Assembly: GCA_947503775.1 (NCBI GenBank)
Contig: CANNFE010000001.1
Coordinates: forward strand, 434,001-498,000
DNA from: an uncultured Paracoccaceae bacterium
GTDB lineage: Bacteria > Pseudomonadota > Alphaproteobacteria > Rhodobacterales > Rhodobacteraceae
DNA length: 64,000 nt
Direction of reading: 5' to 3'
The notes under the pieces are model-generated. The model did no database searches and was not told the origin of the DNA. It saw only the letters and a list, made by a program, of their open reading frames with translations. Positions 10,185 through 19,261 of the stretch are shown piece by piece. Within the stretch, counting starts at the first letter, position 1, and each line of letters starts with the position of its first letter. The position numbers were made by a program, and so were the translations under genes.

Positions 10185-10382
10185 ACGATCCTTGCATTGG
10201 CCTTGGATCACAGCAGCGGAGGCTCCGCGAAACACCCCCGGATTGCGCTCGCTGCGCCGCACCGCCGACAAAAACTGCGCATGTCGACTGCGCCCGCCGA
10301 GCGACCGCCATCCATGGTCGCCCAACCGACATCGCCAAGATCAAGCGGTCATCCCCCCGGGCCACAAGATCGCTTTACCTGA

Positions 10383-10402
10383 CGCATAAGCGCCGACTTA
10401 TG
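10383..10402. repeat. Intergenic palindrome, element copy 1
   Basis: GCATAAGCGCCGACTTATGG; near-identical to the inverse of 33831-33849. Confidence 0.6.
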
Positions 10403-10518
10403 GGACAGCAGAGCGAGAATTTCAGAAATATCGATAATCCCACCGCATATCCAACATTGTCACTATATTCGGGAAAATCCGCATCGTGCGCTTCGTTAAC
10501 CACGGGATCGGTGCGATT

Positions 10519-10582
10519 TGCCTCCTCCCATATGCCGACGGAATGCCGCCCGGATGCCGACAGCCTGATTTTCCCGATGCCG
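10519..10582 (+). repeat. Intergenic repeat: TTGCCTCCTCCC followed by ATGCCG boxes at 10532, 10543, 10554 and 10577, copy 1
   Basis: Three ATGCCG hexamers spaced exactly 11 bp plus a further one; homologous block at 33703-33749 (minus). Confidence 0.65.
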
Positions 10583-10685
10583 CGGCGTTAACCGTCATGT
10601 CGCTCCCCGGCTAAGCGTCGATGCGTCTTGCCCTTCCATCTGGCAGCCAATCCGTTACGTCTAGCGATAAAAGAAGGAGCCCCCG

Positions 10686-11327
10686 ATGACCCCGGACGAC
10701 ATGAGCAACGCCACCGAAGAGCTATGCCGGAAGGCCCCGGTCATCCCGGTTCTGATCGTCGAAAAAGTCAGTGATGCCAGACCCTTGGCCGAGGCTCTCG
10801 TCGCTGGCGGCCTGCCCTGTCTTGAGGTTACGTTGCGCACCGATGCCGCTCTGGAGGTTATCGCCGAGATGGCGCAAGTGGCGGGCGGACAGGTCGGCGC
10901 AGGAACGCTCCTGACCCCGCAAGACGTTGAAAACGCAAAGAAAGCGGGCGCGACCTTCGGCGTCTCTCCCGGCGCGACAGACCGGATCCTCGATGCAGCC
11001 CAGGCCAATGACCTGCCCCTCCTGCCGGGCGCTGCAACCGCAACCGAGGCCATGCAACTCCTTGAAAAGGGTTACAGAATCCAGAAATTCTTCCCCGCCG
11101 AAGCCAATGGAGGCGCCCCGGCCCTCAAGGCGCTCTCATCTCCGCTTCCGCAGATCCGCTTTTGCCCGACCGGCGGCGTCAGCCTGGCCAATGCGCCCGA
11201 TTATCTGGGGCTCTCCAACACGCTTTGCGTCGGCGGAAGCTGGGTCGCACCCGGCAAAGCGGTTGAGGCAAAGGATTGGAAAGAAATAGAAAATCTGGCC
11301 CAAGAGGCCGTCACTCGCCTGTCCTAG
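10686..11327 (+). CDS. eda: KDPG aldolase (2-dehydro-3-deoxyphosphogluconate aldolase)
   Basis: PVIPVLIVEKVSDARPLAEALVAGGLPCLEVTLRT...KKAGATFGVSPGATD...LPLLPGAATATEAMQLLEKGY.IQKFFPAE. Confidence 0.95.
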   Translation: MTPDDMSNATEELCRKAPVIPVLIVEKVSDARPLAEALVAGGLPCLEVTLRTDAALEVIAEMAQVAGGQVGAGTLLTPQDVENAKKAGATFGVSPGATDRILDAAQANDLPLLPGAATATEAMQLLEKGYRIQKFFPAEANGGAPALKALSSPLPQIRFCPTGGVSLANAPDYLGLSNTLCVGGSWVAPGKAVEAKDWKEIENLAQEAVTRLS

Positions 11328-11580
11328 CCCGCCGCCCCCCGCGCCGTCGCGGCTCGGCCATCGCGCCCAGCCCATCGCGCAGAACCTGCGTCATCGGATG
11401 GTCTGGCTCGAGTATTCCATAGGACATCAACAGGGTCTCGATCCGCGGCCTGACCGGTTCCCCGTCCGGCACATTGAGAACCCAGTCAAGAAAGATCGAC
11501 CGGCATTCAGGCAACGTGATGCCCTCTATGCGATAGGCTTCGCGCATCAGACCCTTGGGATCGATGTCCTTGTTTGTCAT
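11311..11580 (-). CDS. Conserved-looking small hypothetical protein
   Basis: MTNKDIDPKGLMREAYRIEGITLPECRSIFLDWVLNVPDGE..; tail overlaps the eda tail convergently by 17 bp. Confidence 0.6.
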   Translation of the reverse strand: MTNKDIDPKGLMREAYRIEGITLPECRSIFLDWVLNVPDGEPVRPRIETLLMSYGILEPDHPMTQVLRDGLGAMAEPRRRGGRRARTGE

Positions 11581-11619
11581 GGCGTTTTTCCCCTGCTGAG
11601 GGATGACTTAGGGCGCCCC

Positions 11620-14337
11620 TCAGGGCCCGGCAAGGGCAGCGGAAATCCTGGCATCTGCGTCATCGGTCCGTTCGTCCAAGGCCGCTTTCAAAGCCTCCAT
11701 CGTCTCGAACCCGGTCTCTCTAAGCAGGAATGTTCTGGCGCCTTCTCCCGCTGTATCGGGATCGAAGCGACCCGCAGTCAGCAGCCGAATTCCGGTCTGA
11801 AGCGTCCGCAGAAATCCAGCAATCTCGGCAAGCCTGTCTTCCCCGGCAGCGGTCAGCTGAGGCGCGATCCTCCGCTCCGCAGAGCCGGATCGAAGCGTCA
11901 TTGCTTGAGCGAAAAGTTCAATATCCTGAAGGTGTCCCGGTCCGTCCTTAAAGTTCCAGGCATCCCCTGCTTTCGCCTCGAAAAGCCGCCGGCGCATATC
12001 GGCAAGATCGGTCAGAACCGCCTCCCGCCGACCAACATCGGCCAGCAGGTCCCTGCGGAACGCCTCGAATTCGGTGCTCAGTTCATCAGGCCCCGCGACA
12101 GCCCGGGCGCGGGTGAGCGCAAGGTGCTCCCACGTCCAGGCCTCGTTCCGCTGATAGCTCTGAAACGCCGTCCAGCCCGTCGCCACAGGCCCCTGTCGCC
12201 CGGACGGGCGCAGGCGCATATCGACCTCGTATAGGCGGCCCTCCGCCATCGGCGCAGACAGGGCCGTCACCAGGGCCTGCGTCAGTCGCGCATAATAAAC
12301 CCGGGCCGCCAAGGGACGCCGGCCGTCTGACTCCGCATCAGGCGCAGCGTCATAAATCACCAGCAAATCAAGGTCCGATGTCGCAGTCAGCCATTGCGCC
12401 CCGAGCGATCCCATCGCAACGACAAGGGCCGCCCCACCCCGAACGCGCCCGTGTTTGGCGGCGAATTCATCCGAAACGACCGGATAAAGCACCCGCACGA
12501 CCGCATCGGCCAGATCGGCGTAACTTGCAGCCGCCTCATCGGCATCGATCAGACCGCGCAGGTGATGAACGCCGACGCGAAAATGCCACTCCCGCGCCCA
12601 GCGGCGGGCCGTGTCGAGTTTGCGCTCGTAATCTCCTTCGGCGTCAAGGACTTGCAGCAGTGAAGCATACAGCCCCTCAACACCGGGCCAAGCGACAAAG
12701 AACTCCCCGCCAATGACCGCATCAAGCACACCGGAATGGCGCGACAGATAGGCCGCAAGCGCCGGAGAGGTCGCGCAGATATCCACGATGAGCGAAACAA
12801 GTTGCGGATTGGCCTCGAAAAGCGAAAACAGCTGAACGCCTGCTGGAAGACCGCGCAGAAAACTGTCGAACTGGTTCAGCGCCTCATCCGGGCGGGCCGC
12901 CCGGCGCAGTTGATCCAAGAGGTCGGGTTTGAGCCGATCGAAAATCTCGACCGCGCGCAGCGACCGAAGTGCGGGGTAAGTGGTCCATCGATCCACCATC
13001 TCTGCCCCGAAATCCGGCACCGGCGAAGTGTGCCCCTTTGCGGGTTCGAAAAAGTCGTCCGTCAGCTCCAAGACGGCGTCGAACCTGTCTTTCAGCTCCG
13101 CCTTCAGATCGGCTGCATCCCTGTCCATGAAGGCAGCAAGGTGATCAAACCCCTCGTCCCCCGTCGGCAGGACATGGGTTTGGGCATCGCGGATCATCTG
13201 CAGACGATGCTCGACCTCACGATTGGCCCGATAATGATCGATCAGCGCCGCAACCGTTTCGGGCGGGACCCACCCTGCTTCCGCTAGGCGGCCGAGCGCT
13301 TCGACCGTTCCGCGCACACGAAGGGACGGATCGCGTCCTCCGGCAATCAGTTGCCGGGTCTGGGTGAAGAACTCGATCTCGCGAATACCGCCCCGTCCCA
13401 GCTTAAGATCATATCCATCAAGCTTGCGTCCATGCAGCCCTTTGTGCTTGCGGATCTTGAGCCGCATATCATGGGCATCCTGGATCGCCGCAAAGTCGAG
13501 ATGTTTGCGCCAGACGAACGGGGTCAGTGTCCTCAGAAACCGCGCGCCAGCCTCGAGATCGCCGGCGCCGGGCCGCGCCTTGATATAGGCGGCGCGTTCC
13601 CAGGTACGCCCGACGCTTTCATAATAACGCTCTGCCGCCTCCATAGAAAGGCAGACCGGGGTGACGCTGGCATCCGGACGCAGCCGCAGATCGGTGCGAA
13701 AGACATAACCATCGGCCGTGCGATCATTCAAAAGAGCCGCCATCTTTCGAGTGACGCGGATCAAGGCCGCGCGTGCATCGGCATAGTCACACGGGTCATA
13801 CTGCGTCTCATCGAAGAGACAGATGAGATCGATATCCGATGAGTAATTCAGCTCTCTCGCGCCCATCTTCCCCATGGCCAGAACGGTCAAACCGGCCATC
13901 TGAGAAGTACCAGGCAGCCGCTTTCGCCGGCGCTCTGCGTCGATCAAAGCCGGCAGAGACGCAGCGATGGCGGCATCCGCAAGATCGGTCAGCCAGCCTG
14001 TCACCTGATCAAGCGTCCAGACCCCGCCCAGATCGGCAATCGCCGTCATGAGCGCAGTCCGGCGTTTCGCCTGCCGCAGACGCGGCCCAAGATCGGCAAG
14101 CGGAACGCAGAGTGTATCAAGCTCTGTTCGGCAGGCCTCTTCAGGGTGTTCCAGCGCCGCGCGGAACCACGCCTCTTCCTGGCGCAGAAGGTCTGACAGG
14201 TAGGGACTGCATCCCGCCGCACCGCGCAACAGCGCCTTAAGCTCAGGTTTCTGATCGGGAAAAAGAAGCGCGATATCGTCCCCACGGGAGGGATCGAACG
14301 GGCGCGGGCTTCGGGTGATCCGTGCGGCAAAGCTCAT
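11620..14337 (-). CDS. glnE: Bifunctional glutamine-synthetase adenylyltransferase/deadenylase
   Basis: 905 aa; YSSDIDLICLFDE and ATSDLDLLVIYD nucleotidyltransferase motifs; GLGRGGIREIEFFTQ. Confidence 0.95.
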   Translation of the reverse strand: MSFAARITRSPRPFDPSRGDDIALLFPDQKPELKALLRGAAGCSPYLSDLLRQEEAWFRAALEHPEEACRTELDTLCVPLADLGPRLRQAKRRTALMTAIADLGGVWTLDQVTGWLTDLADAAIAASLPALIDAERRRKRLPGTSQMAGLTVLAMGKMGARELNYSSDIDLICLFDETQYDPCDYADARAALIRVTRKMAALLNDRTADGYVFRTDLRLRPDASVTPVCLSMEAAERYYESVGRTWERAAYIKARPGAGDLEAGARFLRTLTPFVWRKHLDFAAIQDAHDMRLKIRKHKGLHGRKLDGYDLKLGRGGIREIEFFTQTRQLIAGGRDPSLRVRGTVEALGRLAEAGWVPPETVAALIDHYRANREVEHRLQMIRDAQTHVLPTGDEGFDHLAAFMDRDAADLKAELKDRFDAVLELTDDFFEPAKGHTSPVPDFGAEMVDRWTTYPALRSLRAVEIFDRLKPDLLDQLRRAARPDEALNQFDSFLRGLPAGVQLFSLFEANPQLVSLIVDICATSPALAAYLSRHSGVLDAVIGGEFFVAWPGVEGLYASLLQVLDAEGDYERKLDTARRWAREWHFRVGVHHLRGLIDADEAAASYADLADAVVRVLYPVVSDEFAAKHGRVRGGAALVVAMGSLGAQWLTATSDLDLLVIYDAAPDAESDGRRPLAARVYYARLTQALVTALSAPMAEGRLYEVDMRLRPSGRQGPVATGWTAFQSYQRNEAWTWEHLALTRARAVAGPDELSTEFEAFRRDLLADVGRREAVLTDLADMRRRLFEAKAGDAWNFKDGPGHLQDIELFAQAMTLRSGSAERRIAPQLTAAGEDRLAEIAGFLRTLQTGIRLLTAGRFDPDTAGEGARTFLLRETGFETMEALKAALDERTDDADARISAALAGP

Positions 14338-14393
14338 GAAATCAAGTGTGACGGCTCTGTCGATCCAGGGTCAACGCGTTTCTATCGCGTTCA

Positions 14394-14412
14394 ATGTAAA
14401 AAACTTTCACAT
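14394..14412. promoter_or_regulatory. Operator-like inverted repeat, site 1
   Basis: ATGTAAA-AAACT-TTCACAT (6/7 arm match). Confidence 0.45.
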
Positions 14413-14452
14413 TGCCTCTTGATCGAGAGAATACCCGTTCCCATCTTCATGG

Positions 14453-14471
14453 ATGTGAAACACCTTCACAT
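14453..14471. promoter_or_regulatory. Operator-like inverted repeat, site 2
   Basis: ATGTGAA-ACACC-TTCACAT, perfect 7-bp arms. Confidence 0.55.
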
Positions 14472-14510
14472 AGAACTGCACCGCACTTTTGCTCAACAAA
14501 GGAGACCTGA

Positions 14511-14951
14511 ATGTACACCGCCTCGACTTACCCGCAAACCGCTCCGATGCGTCGGCCGAACTGGTTTGCCCGATCCGAAGCCTGGCTCGACGAGCGCGGC
14601 AAAGGCGCCTGGATTGCCGCGATGGTTTTGGGCTTCATCTTTGTCTGGCCCGTGGGTCTCGCGCTGCTGGCCTATATGATCTTTGGCAAGCGGATGTTCT
14701 CTGGCCATGGGTGCGCCTCTCGCAGAACGCATCACCCGCGCCGGTCGACAGGCAATAGCGCGTTCGACGCCTACAAGGCCGACACGTTGCGCCGCCTCGA
14801 GGACGAGCAGGCCAGCTTTGAGCAGTTCCTCGAGCGTCTGCGCGATGCAAAGGACAAGGCCGAGTTCGACCAGTTCATGGATGAACGCGCCCGCCGCCGC
14901 GACGATGAGGACGAGGACGACCAAGAGACACCGAACGGTCAGCCTGCCTGA
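14511..14951 (+). CDS. DUF2852-type membrane protein
   Basis: WLDERGKGAWIAAMVLGFIFVWPVGLALLAYMIFGKRMF followed by a charged C-terminus. Confidence 0.75.
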   Translation: MYTASTYPQTAPMRRPNWFARSEAWLDERGKGAWIAAMVLGFIFVWPVGLALLAYMIFGKRMFSGHGCASRRTHHPRRSTGNSAFDAYKADTLRRLEDEQASFEQFLERLRDAKDKAEFDQFMDERARRRDDEDEDDQETPNGQPA

Positions 14952-15014
14952 TCTTACGATATGACGAGCGGCCCCTTATATGGGCCGCTCAAGCCCCATG
15001 ATCCGGAGACTGAA

Positions 15015-15458
15015 ATGTCCGCTATTCTGACCCGCCTGCCCGACCCGGTTCATGCGCCGGATTTCTACGAAAGCGTCACGATCAAAAGAGCCCTGGCCTG
15101 GGGTGTCGATGTCACCCTCGTGGCAATCTTTTGCGTTCTGCTTCTTCCGTTCACGGCATTTCTGGGTCTGTTCGTCTTTCCCGCGATGATGCTTGTTGTC
15201 GGGGGGATCTATCGGTGGGTGACGATCTCGGCCCGCTCGGGCACATGGGGCATGCGGCTGATGGGGATCGAGCTGAGAAACAGCGACGGAGACCGTCTGA
15301 GCAGTGACCAGGCTTTCATGCACACGGCGATTTACACTGGCGCAGTTCTTGTGGCGCCGCTTCAGCTTATCTCGGTCGTCTCGATCCTGATGACGCCGCG
15401 CGGACAAGGCCTGCCCGATTTGGTCCTCGGAACGGCCATGCTCAACCGGACGGTGTAG
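15015..15458 (+). CDS. RDD family membrane protein
   Basis: TIKRALAWGVDVTLVAIFCVLLLPF...SGTWGMRLMGIELRNSDG RDD pattern. Confidence 0.8.
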   Translation: MSAILTRLPDPVHAPDFYESVTIKRALAWGVDVTLVAIFCVLLLPFTAFLGLFVFPAMMLVVGGIYRWVTISARSGTWGMRLMGIELRNSDGDRLSSDQAFMHTAIYTGAVLVAPLQLISVVSILMTPRGQGLPDLVLGTAMLNRTV

Positions 15459-15493
15459 GTCGCCCTTCAGGTTCGCGGGATGCGACCAAAGGC

Positions 15494-15508
15494 TTAAGGA
15501 TCATTTAA
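15494..15508. promoter_or_regulatory. CtrA-like full site TTAA-N7-TTAA upstream of bpt
   Basis: TTAAGGATCATTTAA, 74 bp upstream of the assigned bpt start. Confidence 0.4.
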
Positions 15509-15581
15509 GCTTAAAGGCAAAGTCATCTTGGCCTTTGAGAAACGGCGCGCTAGTCTTTGGGGATCAACCTTAAGAAGTGTT

Positions 15582-16397
15582 ATGCGCCACACTCTTCCAA
15601 TTGCCCCTCAATTCTACGTCACGGCCCCCCAGCCGTGCCCGTATCTTGATGGCCGGATGGAACGGAAGCTGTTCACTGCCTTGCAAACCGACAATGCGGA
15701 AAAGCTGAATGACACGCTCTCAAGGCAGGGATTTCGCCGATCCCAGAATGTCCTTTATCGGCCGGCCTGCTCTGAATGCACGGCCTGCCTGTCGGCCCGG
15801 ATCCGCGTGGCCGACTTCAAACCCTCGAAAAGCCAGCGCCGCATCCTCAAACGCAACGGGGATCTCATTCGCAAGGTCAGCTCTCCCTGGGCGACCGACG
15901 ATCAGTACGCACTTTTTCGAACCTATCTCGACAGCCGCCATTCCGATGGCGGCATGGCGGATATGGATATCTACGAATTTGCCGCGATGATCGAGGAAAC
16001 GCCGATCCGCAGCCGGGTTGTCGAATATCATGAACAGGACGTGCTGCGCGGCGTCTGCCTGACAGATGTGCTCGAGGATGGTCTGTCGATGGTCTACAGC
16101 TTCTTCGATCCCAGGCTGGAGAAACGATCGCTTGGAACCCAGTTGATCCTCGATCATGTGGACATCGCCCGCGAGGCGGAGCTGCCATATGTCTATCTGG
16201 GCTACTGGGTCCCCGGATCGCCCAAGATGGGATATAAAAGCCGGTTCGGCGCGCTCGAGGTCTATCGCGGAGGAGAGTGGCAGCGTCTGACCGATCCATC
16301 GCATTTTGCCAGAGAAGCGCATCCGCTCTCTGTCGATCCGATCGCCGAACAAGTGGCCCGCATCCAACTGCCGGACAGTCGCCCCGCCAGCAAGTGA
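15582..16397 (+). CDS. bpt: Aspartate/glutamate leucyltransferase (arginyltransferase family, N-end rule)
   Basis: [17 protein letters not shown]...[46 protein letters not shown]. Confidence 0.93.
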   Translation: MRHTLPIAPQFYVTAPQPCPYLDGRMERKLFTALQTDNAEKLNDTLSRQGFRRSQNVLYRPACSECTACLSARIRVADFKPSKSQRRILKRNGDLIRKVSSPWATDDQYALFRTYLDSRHSDGGMADMDIYEFAAMIEETPIRSRVVEYHEQDVLRGVCLTDVLEDGLSMVYSFFDPRLEKRSLGTQLILDHVDIAREAELPYVYLGYWVPGSPKMGYKSRFGALEVYRGGEWQRLTDPSHFAREAHPLSVDPIAEQVARIQLPDSRPASK

Positions 16398-16822
16398 CGC
16401 GGTCTCATCTGCACGCGGTTGCTCTTGTCGTTCCGGGCTACGATGCCGGGATCGCGTTTTATGTCGATGTGCTGGGGTTCGACCTGAAATGCGATGAGGA
16501 TCTGGGCGGCGGCAAACGGTGGGTGATCGTCGGCCCGAAGGGTGCCGAAACCGGGCTTCTCCTCGCGAGGGCGGTCACACCGGAGCAGTCGGCTGCTGTC
16601 GGCCGGCAAACCGGTGGGCGGGTCGGATTCTTTTTGCATACGGATGAGTTCAGCAGCGAGCATCGGCGGCTCGTCGAGGCAGGCGTCGATTTTGAGGAAA
16701 CGCCCCGGCACGAACCTTACGGAACGGTGGCCGTTTTCCGCGATCCGTTTGGAAATCGCTGGGATCTGTTGCAGCTTCTAGAGCAAGGCTTACCACATCC
16801 GGGCGCAGGCAAAATCTTCTAG
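16394..16822 (+). CDS. VOC family (glyoxalase/bleomycin resistance-like) protein
   Basis: [27 protein letters not shown]...[21 protein letters not shown] start overlaps bpt stop. Confidence 0.85.
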   Translation: MTRSHLHAVALVVPGYDAGIAFYVDVLGFDLKCDEDLGGGKRWVIVGPKGAETGLLLARAVTPEQSAAVGRQTGGRVGFFLHTDEFSSEHRRLVEAGVDFEETPRHEPYGTVAVFRDPFGNRWDLLQLLEQGLPHPGAGKIF

Positions 16823-16886
16823 AAGATTTTGTAGCCACTCTCCTTCCAGGAAGGAGAGTGGTCCAAGATTTTTCTAGAAAAATCTT
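16810..16886. repeat. Three consecutive perfect palindromes between convergent genes
   Basis: CAAAATCTTCTAGAAGATTTTG (16810-16831), CCACTCTCCTTCCAGGAAGGAGAGTGG (16835-16861), AAGATTTTTCTAGAAAAATCTT (16865-16886). Confidence 0.85.
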
Positions 16887-16897
16887 CCCCCCGACGG

Positions 16898-19249
16898 CTA
16901 GTTCAGGAGATTGGGAACGATCGTCACCACCCCCGGGAAGAGGGCCAGCAAAGTCAGGCCGATCACCTGGATGAAAACGAAGGGGATCACTCCCGCATAG
17001 ATATGGCCCGTGGTCACTTCCTTGGGCGCAACGCCCCGAAGATAAAAGAGCGCAAACCCGAAAGGCGGCGTCAGGAAAGAGGTCTGAAGATTGACCGCGA
17101 TCATGATCGTCACCCATTTGGGATCCATCGTACCCCCATAGATCACGGGACCTACGATCGGAACGACGATGTAGATGATCTCAAGAAAATCGAGCACGAA
17201 CCCCAGGATAAAGAGGACCAGCATCACGATCAGAAAAACCGTGAATTCGTTGTCAAAGCTTCTGAGGAATTGCTGGATGTAATGCTCTCCGCCGAAAGAG
17301 ATCACGACGAGGTTCAGCAACTGAGAGCCGATAAGGATCGTAAAGACCATGCTCGTGACCTTGGCCGTCTCGCGCACAACCGGTGTCAGAACGCCGCCGA
17401 GCCAAAGGACGGCGCAGCTGTAAAGAATGCCGAACATGGCGAAGAGAAAGCAGCTGAAAGCCGCAAGGAAGGCTGCCCAGCTTTGGAAATCCGCGCCAGG
17501 CCGGTTCACGCGCAGGTCGAAATTCACTCCGATGAGGATCATCGTCACGATCGCAAGCGTCGTCAGAATGACGATTATACCCGACCGATCCTGGTCCTTG
17601 AGGCGTCTGTAGGCCGCCAGAAGAAGCGCTCCGCCGGCGCCGAGCGCGGCGGCGGGTGTGGGGTTGGTGATGCCTCCAAGGATCGAGCCGAGAACCGCGA
17701 CGATCAGAACGAGAGGCGGGAAAACGACGCGCAAAAGCTCGTTCCGGCCCAGCAGAACCGCCGCCTTGGCGCAGCCGTAAAGAGCGAGCATCAGCGGGAT
17801 GGCGAGGATTAGCGTTCGCACTCCCGGCCGCATGGTCGGCCCCATCAGGACGATGTCCGCGATAAGAGCGAGAACAATACCGATCCCGCCGATGATCAGC
17901 GGCCTTGGATCAGCGGTCGGGGCAACCCCGCGCGCAACCGTCAGCCACAGGGCGAGCAAAAGGAACCCGACGGCGAGCCCCGTGCCGATGGGTGGTGCGT
18001 TGTCGATCCGCGCCTGCATCCGTTCGAGCCGTTCTTCGGGCGTGAGCTCTCTGGCCTGCTCGACGCCGCCGGCCTCGTTGATGGCGGCCTGCTCGGCCAA
18101 GGCAGTATCCCAGGCGCTCTGCCCATGCAGCTCGATCATGGCCTCCGCACATTGGGGCGAGACATTCGTGCGCAACGACGCGGATTGACCGGCATCCGAA
18201 AAGCTGTCGACGCGAATGGACTGGCTGCCGACGATATTGACCTGCCCCAAAGCGATCACGCCGATGATCAGGGCGGCAGGAATACCGAGGAACCAGGTGA
18301 GCGCCTCGTTCCGGGTGATAATCTCACCATTGGCGCTGCCCATCTCGACCGCGGGCGCTTTGGACGGATTGAGCAGCGCATATCCAAACGCATAGAGGCC
18401 GTAGAGAAGCGCAAGCAGGATCCCCGGCAGCAATGCCGCCTGAAAGAGCGTTCCAACCGAGACGACTGCAGGCTCGCCCAGATAGGTCAGCGCATCCGAA
18501 CAGCCGACATCCTGCGCGCGCTGTTCCTGGGCGGCCGAGTAGAGATCCCCGGCCAAGGTGCCCAGAAGAACGATGACGATGGAGGGCGGAATGATCTGCC
18601 CCAGCGTACCGGAGGCGGCAATCACGCCCGTGGAAAGCTGCGGCGAATACCCGTTCTTGAGCATTGTCGGCAGCGACAGAAGGCCCATCGTCACCACGGT
18701 CGCCCCGACGATGCCGGTCGAGGCGGCAAGGAAAGCGCCCACAACGACGACCGAAACGGCCAGACCGCCGGGCAGCGGGCCAAAGACCCGGGCCATGGTC
18801 TTGAGAAGATCGTCGGCGATCCGCGACCGCTCCAGCGTGATGCCCATCAGAACGAACATCAGAACGGCCAAAAGCGTCTCGATGGATTGACCGGCCAGCA
18901 CGCGTTCGTTGATGCGGTTCACGATAAAGGAGACATTGCGGTCCAGCGCCGTCTCCCAGCCCTGAATGAAAACAGGCTCTCCGATCCGCGGCAGGTCTGG
19001 GTATCGGAAAACCGATATCGTGTCGGGTCTCAATCCCTCAGCGACAAGAGCCCTATACTGCTCGGACGAGGTATCGATAGCCTGATGGATCAGCAGGCCC
19101 GCGCTGTCGAGCGCCGCTATGATGGCAAAGGAGATGATGGCAGAGCCACCAATGGCAAAGGCCACCGGAAAACCCGACAGGATCCCGGCAAAGAGCGTCA
19201 GAAAGACGATGAGGAGCCCGATTTCAACTCCGTCTAGACCGAATAGCAT
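16898..19249 (-). CDS. TRAP transporter large permease DctM, extended form (783 aa)
   Basis: N- and C-terminal DctM blocks (GFPVAFAIGGSAII.., IPPSIVIVLLGTLAGDLYSAA, FLTPPFGFALFYLRGVAP) separated by a long insert. Confidence 0.87.
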   Translation of the reverse strand: MLFGLDGVEIGLLIVFLTLFAGILSGFPVAFAIGGSAIISFAIIAALDSAGLLIHQAIDTSSEQYRALVAEGLRPDTISVFRYPDLPRIGEPVFIQGWETALDRNVSFIVNRINERVLAGQSIETLLAVLMFVLMGITLERSRIADDLLKTMARVFGPLPGGLAVSVVVVGAFLAASTGIVGATVVTMGLLSLPTMLKNGYSPQLSTGVIAASGTLGQIIPPSIVIVLLGTLAGDLYSAAQEQRAQDVGCSDALTYLGEPAVVSVGTLFQAALLPGILLALLYGLYAFGYALLNPSKAPAVEMGSANGEIITRNEALTWFLGIPAALIIGVIALGQVNIVGSQSIRVDSFSDAGQSASLRTNVSPQCAEAMIELHGQSAWDTALAEQAAINEAGGVEQARELTPEERLERMQARIDNAPPIGTGLAVGFLLLALWLTVARGVAPTADPRPLIIGGIGIVLALIADIVLMGPTMRPGVRTLILAIPLMLALYGCAKAAVLLGRNELLRVVFPPLVLIVAVLGSILGGITNPTPAAALGAGGALLLAAYRRLKDQDRSGIIVILTTLAIVTMILIGVNFDLRVNRPGADFQSWAAFLAAFSCFLFAMFGILYSCAVLWLGGVLTPVVRETAKVTSMVFTILIGSQLLNLVVISFGGEHYIQQFLRSFDNEFTVFLIVMLVLFILGFVLDFLEIIYIVVPIVGPVIYGGTMDPKWVTIMIAVNLQTSFLTPPFGFALFYLRGVAPKEVTTGHIYAGVIPFVFIQVIGLTLLALFPGVVTIVPNLLN

Positions 19250-19261
19250 ACCGTCCGCCCC

